From a bacterium (lineage in GTDB: Bacteria; Bacteroidota; Bacteroidia; Flavobacteriales_D; Crocinitomicaceae): a DNA stretch of 53,260 bases. Each line of letters begins with the position of its first letter. Positions within the stretch are counted from its first letter, which is position 1. The stretch covers positions 1 through 53,260 of the forward strand of contig JANSYQ010000024.1 in assembly GCA_024742305.1 (NCBI GenBank), read 5' to 3'. The translations under genes were made by a program, and so were the position numbers. The notes beneath the pieces were generated by a model, which did no database searches, was not told where the DNA came from, and saw only the letters and a list, made by a program, of their open reading frames with translations. Of the stretch, positions 17,036 to 26,247 are shown one piece after another.

Positions 17036-17698
17036 ATGAAGTTTTATATCACAGCGTCATTTCTATTTGTTCTTGGTTCGTCTCTAAAGGCGCAAGACTC
17101 TACGGTTGTTTATTCTGACTCGGCTTTAGCGGCAATGGATACCAATTTGGTACAATTGTCTGGCGTAGTAATTAATGAAGAAACACTTGAGCCACTTTCT
17201 TATACGACTGTTTATGATAGAACGCTGGGTCGCGGGGTTATTACCGATTACTACGGTTATTTTTCAACGGTTGTATTTCCAAGAGATACATTGATCTTCT
17301 CGTATTTTGGCTATCAAACTTCCACTTATGTTGTTCCTGATACGTTGAGCGAAGATCGATACTCAATGATTCATTTAATGCAAAAGGATACTTTGAATCT
17401 TCCTGAAATTACTGTTTATCCTTGGCCTTCCCGTGAAGACTTTGCTCGAGCGTTTGTAGAAATGCGTCCTTATGACGATGATATCCGTAGAGCACAACGC
17501 GAGTTATCCGGGGAAAGTTTGGCGTTTGTAGCGGCACGTTTGGAAGGAGATGCTTCCTTGGCCTATGGAAATACGCAGAATCAATATCTGACAAAGATTT
17601 ACACGAATCGTCAGATGCCAGCAAACAACTTATTCAATCCGTATGCTTGGTCGAAACTGATCAAAGATTGGCGGGAAGGAAAGTTGGCTAGAGAGTAA
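17036..17698 (+). CDS. Secreted protein with CarboxypepD_reg-like domain
   Basis: The protein has 220 residues with a signal peptide (cleavage near LKAQ). Residues ~40-115 form a carboxypeptidase-regulatory-like beta-sandwich (LSGVVINEETLEPLSYTTV ... TDYYGYFSTVVFPRDTLIFSYFGYQ), the same domain that starts many TonB-dependent receptors. No barrel follows; the remaining ~100 residues are charged and helical and end in a tryptophan-containing tail (LIKDWREGKL). It is probably periplasmic or outer-membrane associated. The function is unknown. Confidence 0.78.
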   Translation: MKFYITASFLFVLGSSLKAQDSTVVYSDSALAAMDTNLVQLSGVVINEETLEPLSYTTVYDRTLGRGVITDYYGYFSTVVFPRDTLIFSYFGYQTSTYVVPDTLSEDRYSMIHLMQKDTLNLPEITVYPWPSREDFARAFVEMRPYDDDIRRAQRELSGESLAFVAARLEGDASLAYGNTQNQYLTKIYTNRQMPANNLFNPYAWSKLIKDWREGKLARE

Positions 17699-17701
17699 AC
17701 G

Positions 17702-17986
17702 CTACTCGTAGAAGATGACAAATACATCTTCGTCATCCTTTTTAAATAACTTCTTTTCACGAGCAAATTTCTCTATTTCAGAGCGCTCTTCCAGTTTCTT
17801 TAGAGTAGAACGAGTCTCCTCAAGATCTTCTTCAATTCGAGATTTTTCTGCTTGAAGTGCACTCAATTTACTTCGTTGACTGATAATGTTGAAAATGTCG
17901 TTGTCATCCAATAGAAGCGCATACACAACAAAAATGACCGTTGCTAAGATGAATTTGTTCTTCAGATAACCAAGCGCTTTCTTCAT
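17702..17986 (-). CDS. Septum formation initiator family protein (FtsB/DivIC-like)
   Basis: The protein has 94 residues: a short cytoplasmic start, one membrane helix (about 11-28) and a coiled coil (about 35-75, SALQAEKSRIEEDLEETRSTLKKLEE), then the conserved REKKLFKKDDEDVFVIF ending. FtsB/DivIC proteins link early and late divisome components. The gene is convergent with the CarboxypepD_reg protein with 3 bp between the stops. TACTTTTG (17999-17992) lies 5 nt before the ATG. Confidence 0.9.
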   Translation of the reverse strand: MKKALGYLKNKFILATVIFVVYALLLDDNDIFNIISQRSKLSALQAEKSRIEEDLEETRSTLKKLEERSEIEKFAREKKLFKKDDEDVFVIFYE

Positions 17987-17991
17987 AGAAA

Positions 17992-17999
17992 CAAAAGTA
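17992..17999 (-). promoter_or_regulatory. -7 promoter box of the divIC-like gene
   Basis: TACTTTTG on the reverse strand, perfect TAnnTTTG, 5 nt before the ATG at 17986. It implies a leaderless or near-leaderless transcript. Confidence 0.5.
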
Positions 18000-18082
18000 C
18001 GAAGGGAAATGTCTCTTTGGATTGAAATCGCAGAAGCTTATGAAGAATACATTGTGAATTTATGTGTCAATGTTATGATTGA

Positions 18083-19243
18083 TCACTTCTTCACAAACCG
18101 CCGCGCGATTCTAACTTTTGGGGACTCTACTTTTAATAGGTACGTACCAGATGCCAGCGAGCGTGTATCAATTTCAAAAGTACCATTAGTTGCCGTGATC
18201 ATCGATTCATACATCGTTTTTCCACTGAGGTCAGTTACGGAAAAATAGAGCTTGTCCGAAGTCATATCTTTCAGGGTTATTTGTATATAGTCCCCAGCTG
18301 GGTTGGGTGAAAGCGTCATAGAAGATGCTTCCAATGTATTAATTCCAGCCTCTTGATATGCCACGGCGAAGTGGAGAAGTGCTCCCATTGAAGCTTTGGT
18401 CACCTGATGCAGGTACGGAATGTCCATGTTGGAAATACTGTCGTTGATAGAATGTGTGTAAGGAGAAGAATTTTCCTCGTAAAATCCTGTAACGACGTAG
18501 CCATCGAGCATAAAGGGGACGTAATCTGAGCCGTAGGCAAAAGATATTTGTGTTTGTAAGTTGGAGTACAATTGCGTGCAAACAGCTAGTTCATTGGTGT
18601 AAATGTCTGATTGTAAATTGTTACCGTTCGGAGGGCTTTGATCGCGTTCGCAAATGATCGTGTTGTTTGTTTCGCCTCCGCTTCCGCCAACTTGGTCGAT
18701 GTTGAAAAGCACCTTTACATCCAAATTGCTGGGATTGGCAACGTTTGCCACGTAATGCTCACTTCCTTCTAATCCAACTTCCTCGGCAGAGAAGTGTATG
18801 AATTTGATGGAGTACTCAGTTGGAATGTCCTTGATCAGTCGAGCTAATTCAAGAAGAATAACCGTTCCTGAACCGTTGTCGTTTGCCCCTGGACCGTTTT
18901 TAGTGTCGTAGTGTCCATCTATGATCACATAGGTATCAGGATACAATGTTCCTGTTTTTGTTACGATGATGTTCGTGGTTGTAACACCTTGCACTTGAAA
19001 GTTGTCTTCTACAATATCCGTATACCCCCAGTTCTGATACTTCTGAACTATCCAATCTTTGGTGTTGTCTAGTGCTGGATTCAACAGTTCTTTGATACCA
19101 AGATCTTCGAATTGTTGCAGGTATTCTGTAACGGTGTCTTGATTACAACTATCTGCCATGGATGCGTAAAAAGCATCGAATGTTTGACCAAGTGCCGAAA
19201 TTCCGGGCAATGTCAATAGGAGAGAGAGAATCAATGCTTTCAT
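18083..19243 (-). CDS. Secreted M28-family metallopeptidase with T9SS type A tail
   Basis: The protein has 386 residues with a signal peptide (cleavage after ALGQ). The di-zinc aminopeptidase site is visible: His111 and Asp113 in DGHYDTK, bridging Asp122 in GANDNGSG, catalytic Glu154 and Glu155 in FSAEEVG, and Asp183 in NIDQVGG. A late zinc-ligand His lies in SPYTHSIND. The last ~80 residues are a canonical T9SS type A sorting domain (SPNPAGDYIQI ... VTDLSGKTM ... LASGTYLLKV). It is therefore an exported peptidase, probably for extracellular peptide degradation. Confidence 0.93.
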   Translation of the reverse strand: MKALILSLLLTLPGISALGQTFDAFYASMADSCNQDTVTEYLQQFEDLGIKELLNPALDNTKDWIVQKYQNWGYTDIVEDNFQVQGVTTTNIIVTKTGTLYPDTYVIIDGHYDTKNGPGANDNGSGTVILLELARLIKDIPTEYSIKFIHFSAEEVGLEGSEHYVANVANPSNLDVKVLFNIDQVGGSGGETNNTIICERDQSPPNGNNLQSDIYTNELAVCTQLYSNLQTQISFAYGSDYVPFMLDGYVVTGFYEENSSPYTHSINDSISNMDIPYLHQVTKASMGALLHFAVAYQEAGINTLEASSMTLSPNPAGDYIQITLKDMTSDKLYFSVTDLSGKTMYESMITATNGTFEIDTRSLASGTYLLKVESPKVRIARRFVKK

Positions 19244-19273
19244 AAGTGCCGTTTGAGTTCACTAAAATTAGCG

Positions 19274-19306
19274 AAAAAAAAAGTCCGCTCTACTGTAGAA
19301 CGGACT
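19274..19306 (-). terminator. Terminator after the TPR-like gene
   Basis: On the reverse strand AGTCCG (19306-19301) pairs with CGGACT (19287-19282), extended inward by CTAC/GTAG, followed by a nine-T run. It sits 22 bp after the stop at 19328. Confidence 0.85.
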
Positions 19307-19327
19307 TCCTTAATGTTCGGTTGGCTT

Positions 19328-20059
19328 TTAGCTATTCACGTAATCGTCATAGCGTCTTTGCCATTCTTCGTCTTCTTCAAACCACTGAGCGGCTTTTCCC
19401 AAGATTTCTTTTGCTTTCTCATCTTGAAGGCTCACTTTGTACATTTTCGCTGTTTCAATGATTCCGATCATCAATGTTTTTTTGTCGGCATCGCTCCAGC
19501 TTTCAACTCCGGTGATGTTCGGCAGAAGATCTTCTGCTTCTTTCCATTTGGTACGAGCAGTAGAACGGTCTTTTTGTTCGTACTTACATGCTCCCATAAT
19601 GTACAACACGCCAATCTCGTTTTGCGTAATTTTCGTGTAACGACCGGCCCAAGAGTATGCCTTTCGGTAATCTCCAGCGTCGATGTCATTGGCAATTCGT
19701 GTACAGAGCGTCATTTGGAACTCTCTCACAAACTCATTGAACTCTTCAATCGCCTGACCGTCGTTTTTCTTCAGGTCGTACTTCATTCCTTTACCAAGGA
19801 ACTTAATGGCGTCTTTGTAAGCATTTTTAAAGCGCTCGTCGTCGGTTCCGGATAACGAAATTTTGTGCAATCCTTTCGCTGCCCAGAAATAAGGTACTGG
19901 ATCATACTTCGTTTTGTCGTCCGTAGTGTAGCCCTCTGCCTTCTTAACTAGCTTTTCGTAATCCTCGTCAGCAAAGAGAATTTTTAGATCGTTGTAATCT
20001 TGTGCTACCGCTGTTTGGGTTAGTAAGATTAGACCAATAAAAGTAAATAGATGTCGCAT
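19328..20059 (-). CDS. Secreted helical repeat (TPR-like) protein of unknown function
   Basis: The protein has 243 residues with a signal peptide (cleavage near AVAQ). The mature part is mostly amphipathic helices with TPR-like spacing (DYRKAYSWAGRYTKI, VLYIMGACKYEQKDRSTARTKWKEAEDL, DEKAKEILGKAAQWFEEDEEW). This suggests a periplasmic protein-binding scaffold. I do not recognise a specific family. It is a single-gene unit with its own terminator. Confidence 0.72.
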   Translation of the reverse strand: MRHLFTFIGLILLTQTAVAQDYNDLKILFADEDYEKLVKKAEGYTTDDKTKYDPVPYFWAAKGLHKISLSGTDDERFKNAYKDAIKFLGKGMKYDLKKNDGQAIEEFNEFVREFQMTLCTRIANDIDAGDYRKAYSWAGRYTKITQNEIGVLYIMGACKYEQKDRSTARTKWKEAEDLLPNITGVESWSDADKKTLMIGIIETAKMYKVSLQDEKAKEILGKAAQWFEEDEEWQRRYDDYVNS

Positions 20060-20152
20060 AATGCTTTAATGTTAATATTTATTTTCGAACATACAAGTCA
20101 AATACTGTGCCGAAGCAAAAAAGTTACATAAATGTATGGAAATTTAACATTC

Positions 20153-22285
20153 TCATTCATAGCTTTTCAGTAATAAACTAAGAATTTTCTGTGCAGCCTT
20201 TGAAATTTTTGTTCCTGGACCGAAAACGCCGAATACACCCGCCTCGTAAAGGAAGTCATAGTCTTGTTGTGGAATCACTCCACCGGCAATGACCATAATG
20301 TCTTCTCGATTGCGTTTTTTCAATGCGTCGATTACCTGTGGGACGAGTGTTTTATGTCCTGCCGCGAGCGAAGAAACTCCCAAGATGTGAACATCGTTCT
20401 CCACAGCTTGTTTAGCCGCTTCTTCCGGAGTTTGAAACAGCGGACCGATATCTACATCAAATCCTATGTCGGCGAATGACGTTGCAATCACTTTCGCCCC
20501 GCGGTCATGACCATCTTGCCCCATTTTGGCAATCATGATACGAGGACGCCTTCCCTCCAAACTGGCAAACTTATCTGCTAGTGCTCTTGCTTTATTGAAA
20601 TCGTTATCTTCCATAGATTCAGATGAATATACGCCGTTTATTGATCGGATCGTTGCTTGGTAGCGTCCATAAGCGTTTTCAAGAGCAAGCGAAATCTCAC
20701 CCAGCGAGGCGCGTTCACGTGCACAACGGATGGCAATCTCCAATAAGTTTCCTTCGCCCGATTTGGCTGCTGCTTCCAACTCAGTCAACACTTCATTTAC
20801 CTTATCGTTATCTCTATTGGCTTTCAGCTCGTTTAATCGATTGATCTGTGCCTCACGAACCTTTGTATTATCCACCTCAAGAATTTCCATGGGATCTTCC
20901 TTTTCCAACTGGTAGCGATTAACGCCAACGATAATATCTTTGTTCGAATCAATGCGCGCTTGCTTTCTTGCTGCGGCCTCTTCAATACGCATTTTGGGAA
21001 TTCCGGTTTCAATTGCTTTTGCCATTCCGCCGAGTTCCTCGACTTCTTCAATTAGTTTCCAAGCTTCCTCTACAAGAGCATCTGTCAATTTCTCTACGTA
21101 GTAGCTTCCGCCTAATGGATCGACGTGTTGGGTGATGCCCGTTTCTTCTTGTAGATATATTTGCGTATTTCGAGCGATACGCGCAGAAAAGTCCGTTGGA
21201 AGCGCAATGGCTTCGTCCAGCGCATTTGTATGCAACGATTGTGTTCCGCCCAAGGCTGCTGCAAGTGCTTCGATACAGGTTCGTGCTACATTGTTGAACG
21301 GATCTTGTTCTGTCAAGCTCCAACCCGAAGTTTGGCAATGCGTTCGTAAAGCAAGCGACTTCTGATTTTCAGGATTGAATTGATTGACCAGTTTCGACCA
21401 AAGAATTCGTCCGGCACGCATTTTCGCCACTTCTGTATAATGATTCATTCCGATGGCCCAAAAGAAACTTAGGCGCGGAGCAAAATCATCAATCTTCATT
21501 CCCGCTTTGATTCCAGCTCGCAGGTATTCAAGACCATCGGCTAGTGTATACGCTAACTCGATAGCTGCCGTAGCTCCAGCCTCCTGCATGTGATACCCTG
21601 AAATGGATATGGAGTTAAAGCGCGGCATATTTTGCGAGGTATATTCAAATATGTCTGAAATGATGCGCATTGAAGGTAACGGAGGATAGATGTACGTATT
21701 TCGGACCATGAATTCTTTCAGAATATCGTTTTGAATGGTTCCTGAAAGTTGATCTTGTGAAACGCCTTGTTCCTCCGCCGCTACGATATAAAACGCCATG
21801 ATGGGAATAACGGCACCGTTCATCGTCATGGAAACCGACATTTTATCCAAAGGAATCTGATCGAACAAAATTTTCATGTCCAAGATGGAATCAATGGCAA
21901 CTCCGGCTTTTCCTACATCTCCAACAACACGCTCGTGATCTGAATCATAACCACGGTGTGTTGCCAAGTCGAAGGCAACAGAAAGTCCTTTTTGACCTGC
22001 AGCCAAGTTTCGTCGGTAGAAAGCATTGGATTCCTCTGCCGTTGAGAACCCCGCGTATTGGCGAATGGTCCAAGGACGAATAGCGTACATAGAGCTGTAA
22101 GGTCCTCGTAAATACGGAGCTAATCCTGAAACGTAGCCCAAATGATTGAGCTCGGCTTCATCTGATTGGTCGTAAAAATTCTGTAAGTCAATGGTGTCTG
22201 CTGTAGTGAACGTGGTGTTCTTCTCAGCTGTTGCTTTTTTAGGGTCCGTTTGATAGGAGACCTTTGAGAAATCTACTCGTTTCAT
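20153..22285 (-). CDS. mutB: Methylmalonyl-CoA mutase, large (catalytic) subunit
   Basis: The protein has 710 residues. The enzyme interconverts methylmalonyl-CoA and succinyl-CoA with adenosylcobalamin. The N-terminal TIM barrel binds the CoA ester ([24 protein letters not shown], substrate region). The C-terminal B12 domain carries the cobalt-ligand motif DGHDRG (His near residue 593) with later GG motifs ([13 protein letters not shown]). The ATG at 22285 overlaps the small-subunit stop by ATGA; a longer start at 22357 would run deep into that gene. Co-translation fits the alpha-beta heterodimer. No meaB, mce or B12 gene is nearby. Confidence 0.96.
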   Translation of the reverse strand: MKRVDFSKVSYQTDPKKATAEKNTTFTTADTIDLQNFYDQSDEAELNHLGYVSGLAPYLRGPYSSMYAIRPWTIRQYAGFSTAEESNAFYRRNLAAGQKGLSVAFDLATHRGYDSDHERVVGDVGKAGVAIDSILDMKILFDQIPLDKMSVSMTMNGAVIPIMAFYIVAAEEQGVSQDQLSGTIQNDILKEFMVRNTYIYPPLPSMRIISDIFEYTSQNMPRFNSISISGYHMQEAGATAAIELAYTLADGLEYLRAGIKAGMKIDDFAPRLSFFWAIGMNHYTEVAKMRAGRILWSKLVNQFNPENQKSLALRTHCQTSGWSLTEQDPFNNVARTCIEALAAALGGTQSLHTNALDEAIALPTDFSARIARNTQIYLQEETGITQHVDPLGGSYYVEKLTDALVEEAWKLIEEVEELGGMAKAIETGIPKMRIEEAAARKQARIDSNKDIIVGVNRYQLEKEDPMEILEVDNTKVREAQINRLNELKANRDNDKVNEVLTELEAAAKSGEGNLLEIAIRCARERASLGEISLALENAYGRYQATIRSINGVYSSESMEDNDFNKARALADKFASLEGRRPRIMIAKMGQDGHDRGAKVIATSFADIGFDVDIGPLFQTPEEAAKQAVENDVHILGVSSLAAGHKTLVPQVIDALKKRNREDIMVIAGGVIPQQDYDFLYEAGVFGVFGPGTKISKAAQKILSLLLKSYE

Positions 22286-23616
22286 ACAGTTTCTGTTTTT
22301 TTGATGGTGTCCGCGAGAAATGCGCTCATGTTCAAATAGCCTGGAACTTCTTTCCATGCGGTTGTCTGTTCTCTTGGATCCGGAAATTTGTTCACGCCGA
22401 TAAGTGTTGCACTTCCGTTTTGATAGGCTTCCATTCGCTTGGCGGCTGTTTGGCCTACAGCCTCTTTGAATTCACTTTGTACTTCGGGTTGTTTGATTCC
22501 ACCGTTTTTATCCAATTCTTGGAAGTGTGACCAAGCTTTCTTTCCGATGATTTCAGTAAGTTCCTCAACCGTGTAACTTCCGCCAGGAGCATCAATGACA
22601 TGATGCAAATACGATTCTTCCTTAAGTATCGTAGATATATTCAGTGCCATTCGTTCTGCCAATTCCGAAGCACCATTTTCGCTGTACATATCGTAGGGAA
22701 GTACAATAATGGCATCGGATGCACTTGCAGCAGACATGGTTTCGGTTGTTTGTCGCAACAAGTTGGTATATGGATCTTTTAAGGATTTATTTGTGTGACC
22801 AATGATCGCCGTAATTTGGCAATTGTAGGAACACGCATGTTCGGGGTTGTATTCTGCAACAATTTTCGACCATAGTTGACGCAAAGCTCTCAGTTTGGCA
22901 ATGGCATTGAAGTAATTAGCTCCTACGCCTACGTGAAAGTGAATTTGAGCCGTTGCCTCGTCTGTGTTGAATCCTTTTTCCATTAGCTCAACGAGCATTT
23001 CATGTCCTGCAGATAGGCAGAAAGCCAATTCCTGAGATGCATTCGCACCACATTTTTGAACTCTGAATCCATTCACTACATAAGTCGCTGTTTGCGAACT
23101 TTTCATGACATGGATTAGCTCTTCATTACTAGTGTCAGTGACTGCATCAAAGCAAAATGAAACACGATTTTTCGCGTTTCCCGCAATTTGGAGAATCTCT
23201 TTTACCTGATCCGTTGATGATAGCGAGAACTGAGTACGAATGAATTCTAGTTGCACTCCTTCCAAAACCTTGCTCCAGTTCACCTTGGCATCGGCTTGAA
23301 ACAAGAGTAAGTCTGCGCCCATCATCAGTAATTTCAGCGCTTTCTCGTTCGCTACTTTTTCATTTGTTACGGAAATGAAGGCACCGTTGCTCCAATTGTT
23401 GTCGATGGTCTTTGAACCTCGCGTTGCCGGAAAAGAACCGGGGGTTATATCTGGAGCTTGTCGTTCTTCTCTGTGGTAAAATGCTCGAAAGTCAATATCC
23501 TCAATGGGATCGTGAAAATCTAGAACAGACAGTTCCTTGCCTTTTAGATCCTTCACTATTTTGTCCTTCCATTCTGAAAGGTTTGTAGGAGGAAATTCCT
23601 GAAATAAATTGTTCAT
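22282..23616 (-). CDS. mutA: Methylmalonyl-CoA mutase, small subunit
   Basis: The protein has 444 residues. It resembles the large subunit barrel ([45 protein letters not shown]) but lacks the catalytic and B12-binding signatures, as expected for the non-catalytic subunit. At 444 residues it is shorter than small subunits that keep a relic of the cobalamin domain. It is the first gene of the two-gene operon and ends in an ATGA overlap with the large subunit. Confidence 0.94.
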   Translation of the reverse strand: MNNLFQEFPPTNLSEWKDKIVKDLKGKELSVLDFHDPIEDIDFRAFYHREERQAPDITPGSFPATRGSKTIDNNWSNGAFISVTNEKVANEKALKLLMMGADLLLFQADAKVNWSKVLEGVQLEFIRTQFSLSSTDQVKEILQIAGNAKNRVSFCFDAVTDTSNEELIHVMKSSQTATYVVNGFRVQKCGANASQELAFCLSAGHEMLVELMEKGFNTDEATAQIHFHVGVGANYFNAIAKLRALRQLWSKIVAEYNPEHACSYNCQITAIIGHTNKSLKDPYTNLLRQTTETMSAASASDAIIVLPYDMYSENGASELAERMALNISTILKEESYLHHVIDAPGGSYTVEELTEIIGKKAWSHFQELDKNGGIKQPEVQSEFKEAVGQTAAKRMEAYQNGSATLIGVNKFPDPREQTTAWKEVPGYLNMSAFLADTIKKTETV

Positions 23617-23674
23617 GTACTGAACGATTTTTAATGTTCAAAAAGTTGTTCAACAGCAACAAAAAATTGCTGAT

Positions 23675-23682
23675 CAAATGTA
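23675..23682 (-). promoter_or_regulatory. -7 promoter box of the methylmalonyl-CoA mutase operon
   Basis: TACATTTG on the reverse strand, perfect TAnnTTTG, 58 nt before the ATG at 23616. No clear -33 element. The leader contains AACAGCAACA/TGTTGCTGTT-like self-complementary bases around 23645-23665. Confidence 0.4.
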
Positions 23683-23723
23683 ATGAATTGCCAGCAGATT
23701 GTTGCGATTCGGTAGGAAAACCT

Positions 23724-23885
23724 TTAGGTGCTGAAATACCGATAAATAGCAAAAGATACGGCGTAGAACAGTAGAATACCGAGAACCAACTGCGTGGCAG
23801 AGGTATATCCTTTACGTCGCCAATAGAGCCAGTTGATCAATCCAAGAATGACGCCGGGAACAAGCGGGTAGAGGTACAAACTCAT
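23724..23885 (-). CDS. Small membrane protein (53 aa), unknown function
   Basis: This short gene is easily missed. It runs from ATG at 23885 to TAA at 23724 and has two hydrophobic helices (about 5-20 and 32-48) separated by a basic loop (WRRKGYTSA). Support for a real gene: its ATG overlaps the TGA of the upstream DUF1569 gene by exactly ATGA, like other pairs in the window; the composition is that of a coherent two-helix membrane protein; and it fills the gap before the mutase promoter. No family is recognised. Confidence 0.68.
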   Translation of the reverse strand: MSLYLYPLVPGVILGLINWLYWRRKGYTSATQLVLGILLFYAVSFAIYRYFST

Positions 23886-24343
23886 GAGGGAATCAATCCA
23901 AATTGCTGAAAATGGTGCGTCAAATGTTTGCTATGCAAACGAAGCCATTCTTCTTTGTTTAGGTGTCCAAAAGATGGGTGTAAGTGGCGTTTACCCGGGT
24001 TTTTATCGAAATATTGCACAAATTCATTCCAGTTGGACGTAAATTCTTCAATGGCATCTTCTAAGGTAGCATTTCGGTTCTCCTCGTCTGCTTCACCGTA
24101 TGGCGCCTTGAAGTGCTTCGGTAAAGGATGATCTGAATGCAGAAAACCAATGGCTTTGTCCAATTTGTCTTCTGGGACCTGCAATTCCACACCGTCGAGT
24201 TTTCCTTGCGCTAGATGCAGTGAGTCCGTAATATGTTCCACCATTCCGATCGGGGTCAAGCTGCCCCAAGCAGGTTTTGATGTTGGTGTCAATTTTTCAA
24301 GATGTGCCAATGCGCTGGCTAGCGTAGGTTCGATGTAATTCAT
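23882..24343 (-). CDS. DUF1569 / DinB-like protein
   Basis: The protein has 153 residues. It matches the DUF1569 branch of the DinB-like four-helix fold: a start with helices around AWGSLTPIGMVEHITDSLH (His37, His43), and the end HPSFGHLNKEEWLRLHSKHLTHHFQQFGL, with histidines placed as in metal-binding DinB proteins. Enzymatic role unknown. Its ATG overlaps the stop of the lipid kinase gene by one base (TAATG) and its stop overlaps the 53-aa gene by ATGA. Confidence 0.85.
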   Translation of the reverse strand: MNYIEPTLASALAHLEKLTPTSKPAWGSLTPIGMVEHITDSLHLAQGKLDGVELQVPEDKLDKAIGFLHSDHPLPKHFKAPYGEADEENRNATLEDAIEEFTSNWNEFVQYFDKNPGKRHLHPSFGHLNKEEWLRLHSKHLTHHFQQFGLIPS

Positions 24344-25224
24344 TAGTCCATTTTTCCGACAACAATTTGAAGGCTTTTTGGAACGACACTAACATTTAGC
24401 TCCGATGCGATCATTGTAGGTTCACCGTCATAGTGCGCTACATTTTTAGAGGAGCTGATGCGTGCGTTCTTGAAGGAAATCACTTCAGAATGTCGTTTTC
24501 GTTGTTTCTTTTTAGAGAAGAAGCGGTAAACGATAGAGGGTACCGACCAAATGGAGAAGGGTTTTAAAACAACCATTTCCAATTCTCCGTCTGTCACGTC
24601 CGACTTAGGAGAAACAGTAAAACCATTTCCAAATTGAGAGGCATTGGCGACAGTGAGCAATACCACAGGGAGTTGCTTTACTTTTCCATCCACATCAATG
24701 GTAACGTTGATGGGGTTGAAGCGGAAAAATTCACGCACCGTTAAATAGATGTAACTGAAGAAGCCACGTTTGTGGTGCTCATCGAATTTTTGCGCTACTA
24801 CTGCATCCAGTCCATATCCACCTACTCCTAAAAAGGATTTGTCGTTCACCTTCACCGTATCCATGGCAATGGAGTTCGAATAATTAATGCAGAAGATTGC
24901 ATCCTTGATTGCGAGCGGAATTTTTAAGTGACGCGCTAGTCCGTTTCCTGAACCTGTTGGGATAATCGCCAGTTTCGTTTTTGTACCAATGAGTGCTGTG
25001 CCCACCTCGTGCACCGAGCCGTCGCCTCCTACTGCACAAACGACATCAATGCCTTCTTTGGAAGCCTCTTTGGCCAAATCACTTGCGTGTCCCTTGTGTT
25101 GGGTGTAAACAATGTCGTATTCAAACCGATCTTGATTGAGGTATTTCTCAATCAACGGTGGAATGGTGTTCTTTCGTCCCACCCCCGAAATCGGATTTAT
25201 TATAAAACGAATACGTTCTTTCAT
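24343..25224 (-). CDS. Diacylglycerol kinase-family lipid kinase (YegS/BmrU-like)
   Basis: The protein has 293 residues. The catalytic N-domain shows the start FIINPISGVGRKN, the nucleotide loop GGDGSVHEVG and the motif IPTGSGNGLARHL. The C-domain is beta-rich (VSPKSDVTDGELEMVVL) and ends in the expected AHYDGEP motif. These enzymes phosphorylate diacylglycerol, sphingoid bases or related lipids. It is first in a three-gene reverse operon. Confidence 0.93.
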   Translation of the reverse strand: MKERIRFIINPISGVGRKNTIPPLIEKYLNQDRFEYDIVYTQHKGHASDLAKEASKEGIDVVCAVGGDGSVHEVGTALIGTKTKLAIIPTGSGNGLARHLKIPLAIKDAIFCINYSNSIAMDTVKVNDKSFLGVGGYGLDAVVAQKFDEHHKRGFFSYIYLTVREFFRFNPINVTIDVDGKVKQLPVVLLTVANASQFGNGFTVSPKSDVTDGELEMVVLKPFSIWSVPSIVYRFFSKKKQRKRHSEVISFKNARISSSKNVAHYDGEPTMIASELNVSVVPKSLQIVVGKMD

Positions 25225-25467
25225 TACTTTGTTCGATAGGAGCTCGAAGCTTTTGTCATACGCACTACAGCAATTAACGTGCCTTTTCGTAACACTGACA
25301 AGGTGGCATTCGATAAGGTAAAGTTACGCAAATTTGACTCCTTTCCGTGGGATAACATTTAAAAGGTTCACTATTTATTGTGAATATCTCATATTCTTGA
25401 CTAAACCGTTAAATAAGTTACTGCTACCAATCAAAGAATCGCTGCACAGAAAAAGGCTATTATTTGG

Positions 25468-25475
25468 TATCTTTC
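25468..25475 (+). promoter_or_regulatory. -7 promoter box of the outer-membrane protein gene
   Basis: TATCTTTC matches TAnnTTTG except the last base and lies 5 nt before the ATG at 25481. No -33 TTG at the expected distance. Confidence 0.4.
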
Positions 25476-25480
25476 GCACC

Positions 25481-26245
25481 ATGAAAAGTCTATCGAATGG
25501 AATTTTGTGGTTGATGCTCTTTTGCGGGATCAATGCACAAGCGCAAATAGAAGTTCCTGAATCCAATGGGAAGCAAGAGGAGAAAGAGGTGGAGGAGGCT
25601 ATATTGCCCTTAGAACCAGTAAAAACAGAAGTAATTGCTTTTGCTAACTGGTCGAATACGAGCCGCGTTTTACGCCCAAACTCTGCAAATGATGGGTTGT
25701 TTGGTGAGCCGCTAGGTATTCGGGAAGATGAGAAAAATCTCAATGTTTGGTCCTATGGACTTGGTTTCCGAAGCGATTTAGGAAAACGATTTATGTGGCA
25801 GGGAGGAATTTCATGGATTCGTAATGGAGAAACCTTTACCTATGAAGCTCCTGATACAGACTCCACCTTCGCGTATCAAACCTTCTACAATTACATCGCG
25901 ATGCCTTTGAAAGTGTTGTTTAAACACGGTTCGCGAGTTCGTGTGTACGGAGGTGTAGGATTGACACCTCAAATGTTTTTCTCTTACCGTCAGGAGCAAC
26001 AATGGACAACAGAAACAAACACGCAAATGGACGAGACCATTAAAACGAAAAATGGCTACAACTCTTTCGTTCTTAGTGGGACTGTAACAGCTGGCGTGCA
26101 ACTACGATTCAACAAAGGTTCATCTATTTTTGTTGAGCCCGAATATCGTATTCACTTGACCAATTCGTATGAGTCCATTGACAGTTACGAGCATTTTGGT
26201 CGTGCATTCGGTGTAAATATGGGCTTCACTTATCCAATTTGGTAA
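25481..26245 (+). CDS. Outer-membrane beta-barrel-like protein
   Basis: The protein has 254 residues. I chose the ATG at 25481 because it begins the signal peptide (MKSLSNGILWLMLFCGINAQA); the frame is open further upstream but encodes nothing plausible. After a low-complexity acidic stretch (KQEEKEVEEAI), strands alternate (VWSYGLGFRSDLGKRFMWQGGISW, RVRVYGGVGLTPQMFFSY, VTAGVQLRF, IFVEPEYRI) and end GVNMGFTYPIW with a C-terminal aromatic, typical of PorT-like/OMP barrels. The exact function is unknown. It heads an apparent operon with nif3 (2 bp gap). Confidence 0.75.
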   Translation: MKSLSNGILWLMLFCGINAQAQIEVPESNGKQEEKEVEEAILPLEPVKTEVIAFANWSNTSRVLRPNSANDGLFGEPLGIREDEKNLNVWSYGLGFRSDLGKRFMWQGGISWIRNGETFTYEAPDTDSTFAYQTFYNYIAMPLKVLFKHGSRVRVYGGVGLTPQMFFSYRQEQQWTTETNTQMDETIKTKNGYNSFVLSGTVTAGVQLRFNKGSSIFVEPEYRIHLTNSYESIDSYEHFGRAFGVNMGFTYPIW

Positions 26246-26247
26246 CT

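Noticed and set aside
25367-25384. TTCAC/GTGAA inverted repeat upstream of the outer-membrane protein gene
   Set aside because: Only 5-bp arms in AT-rich DNA; not distinguishable from chance.
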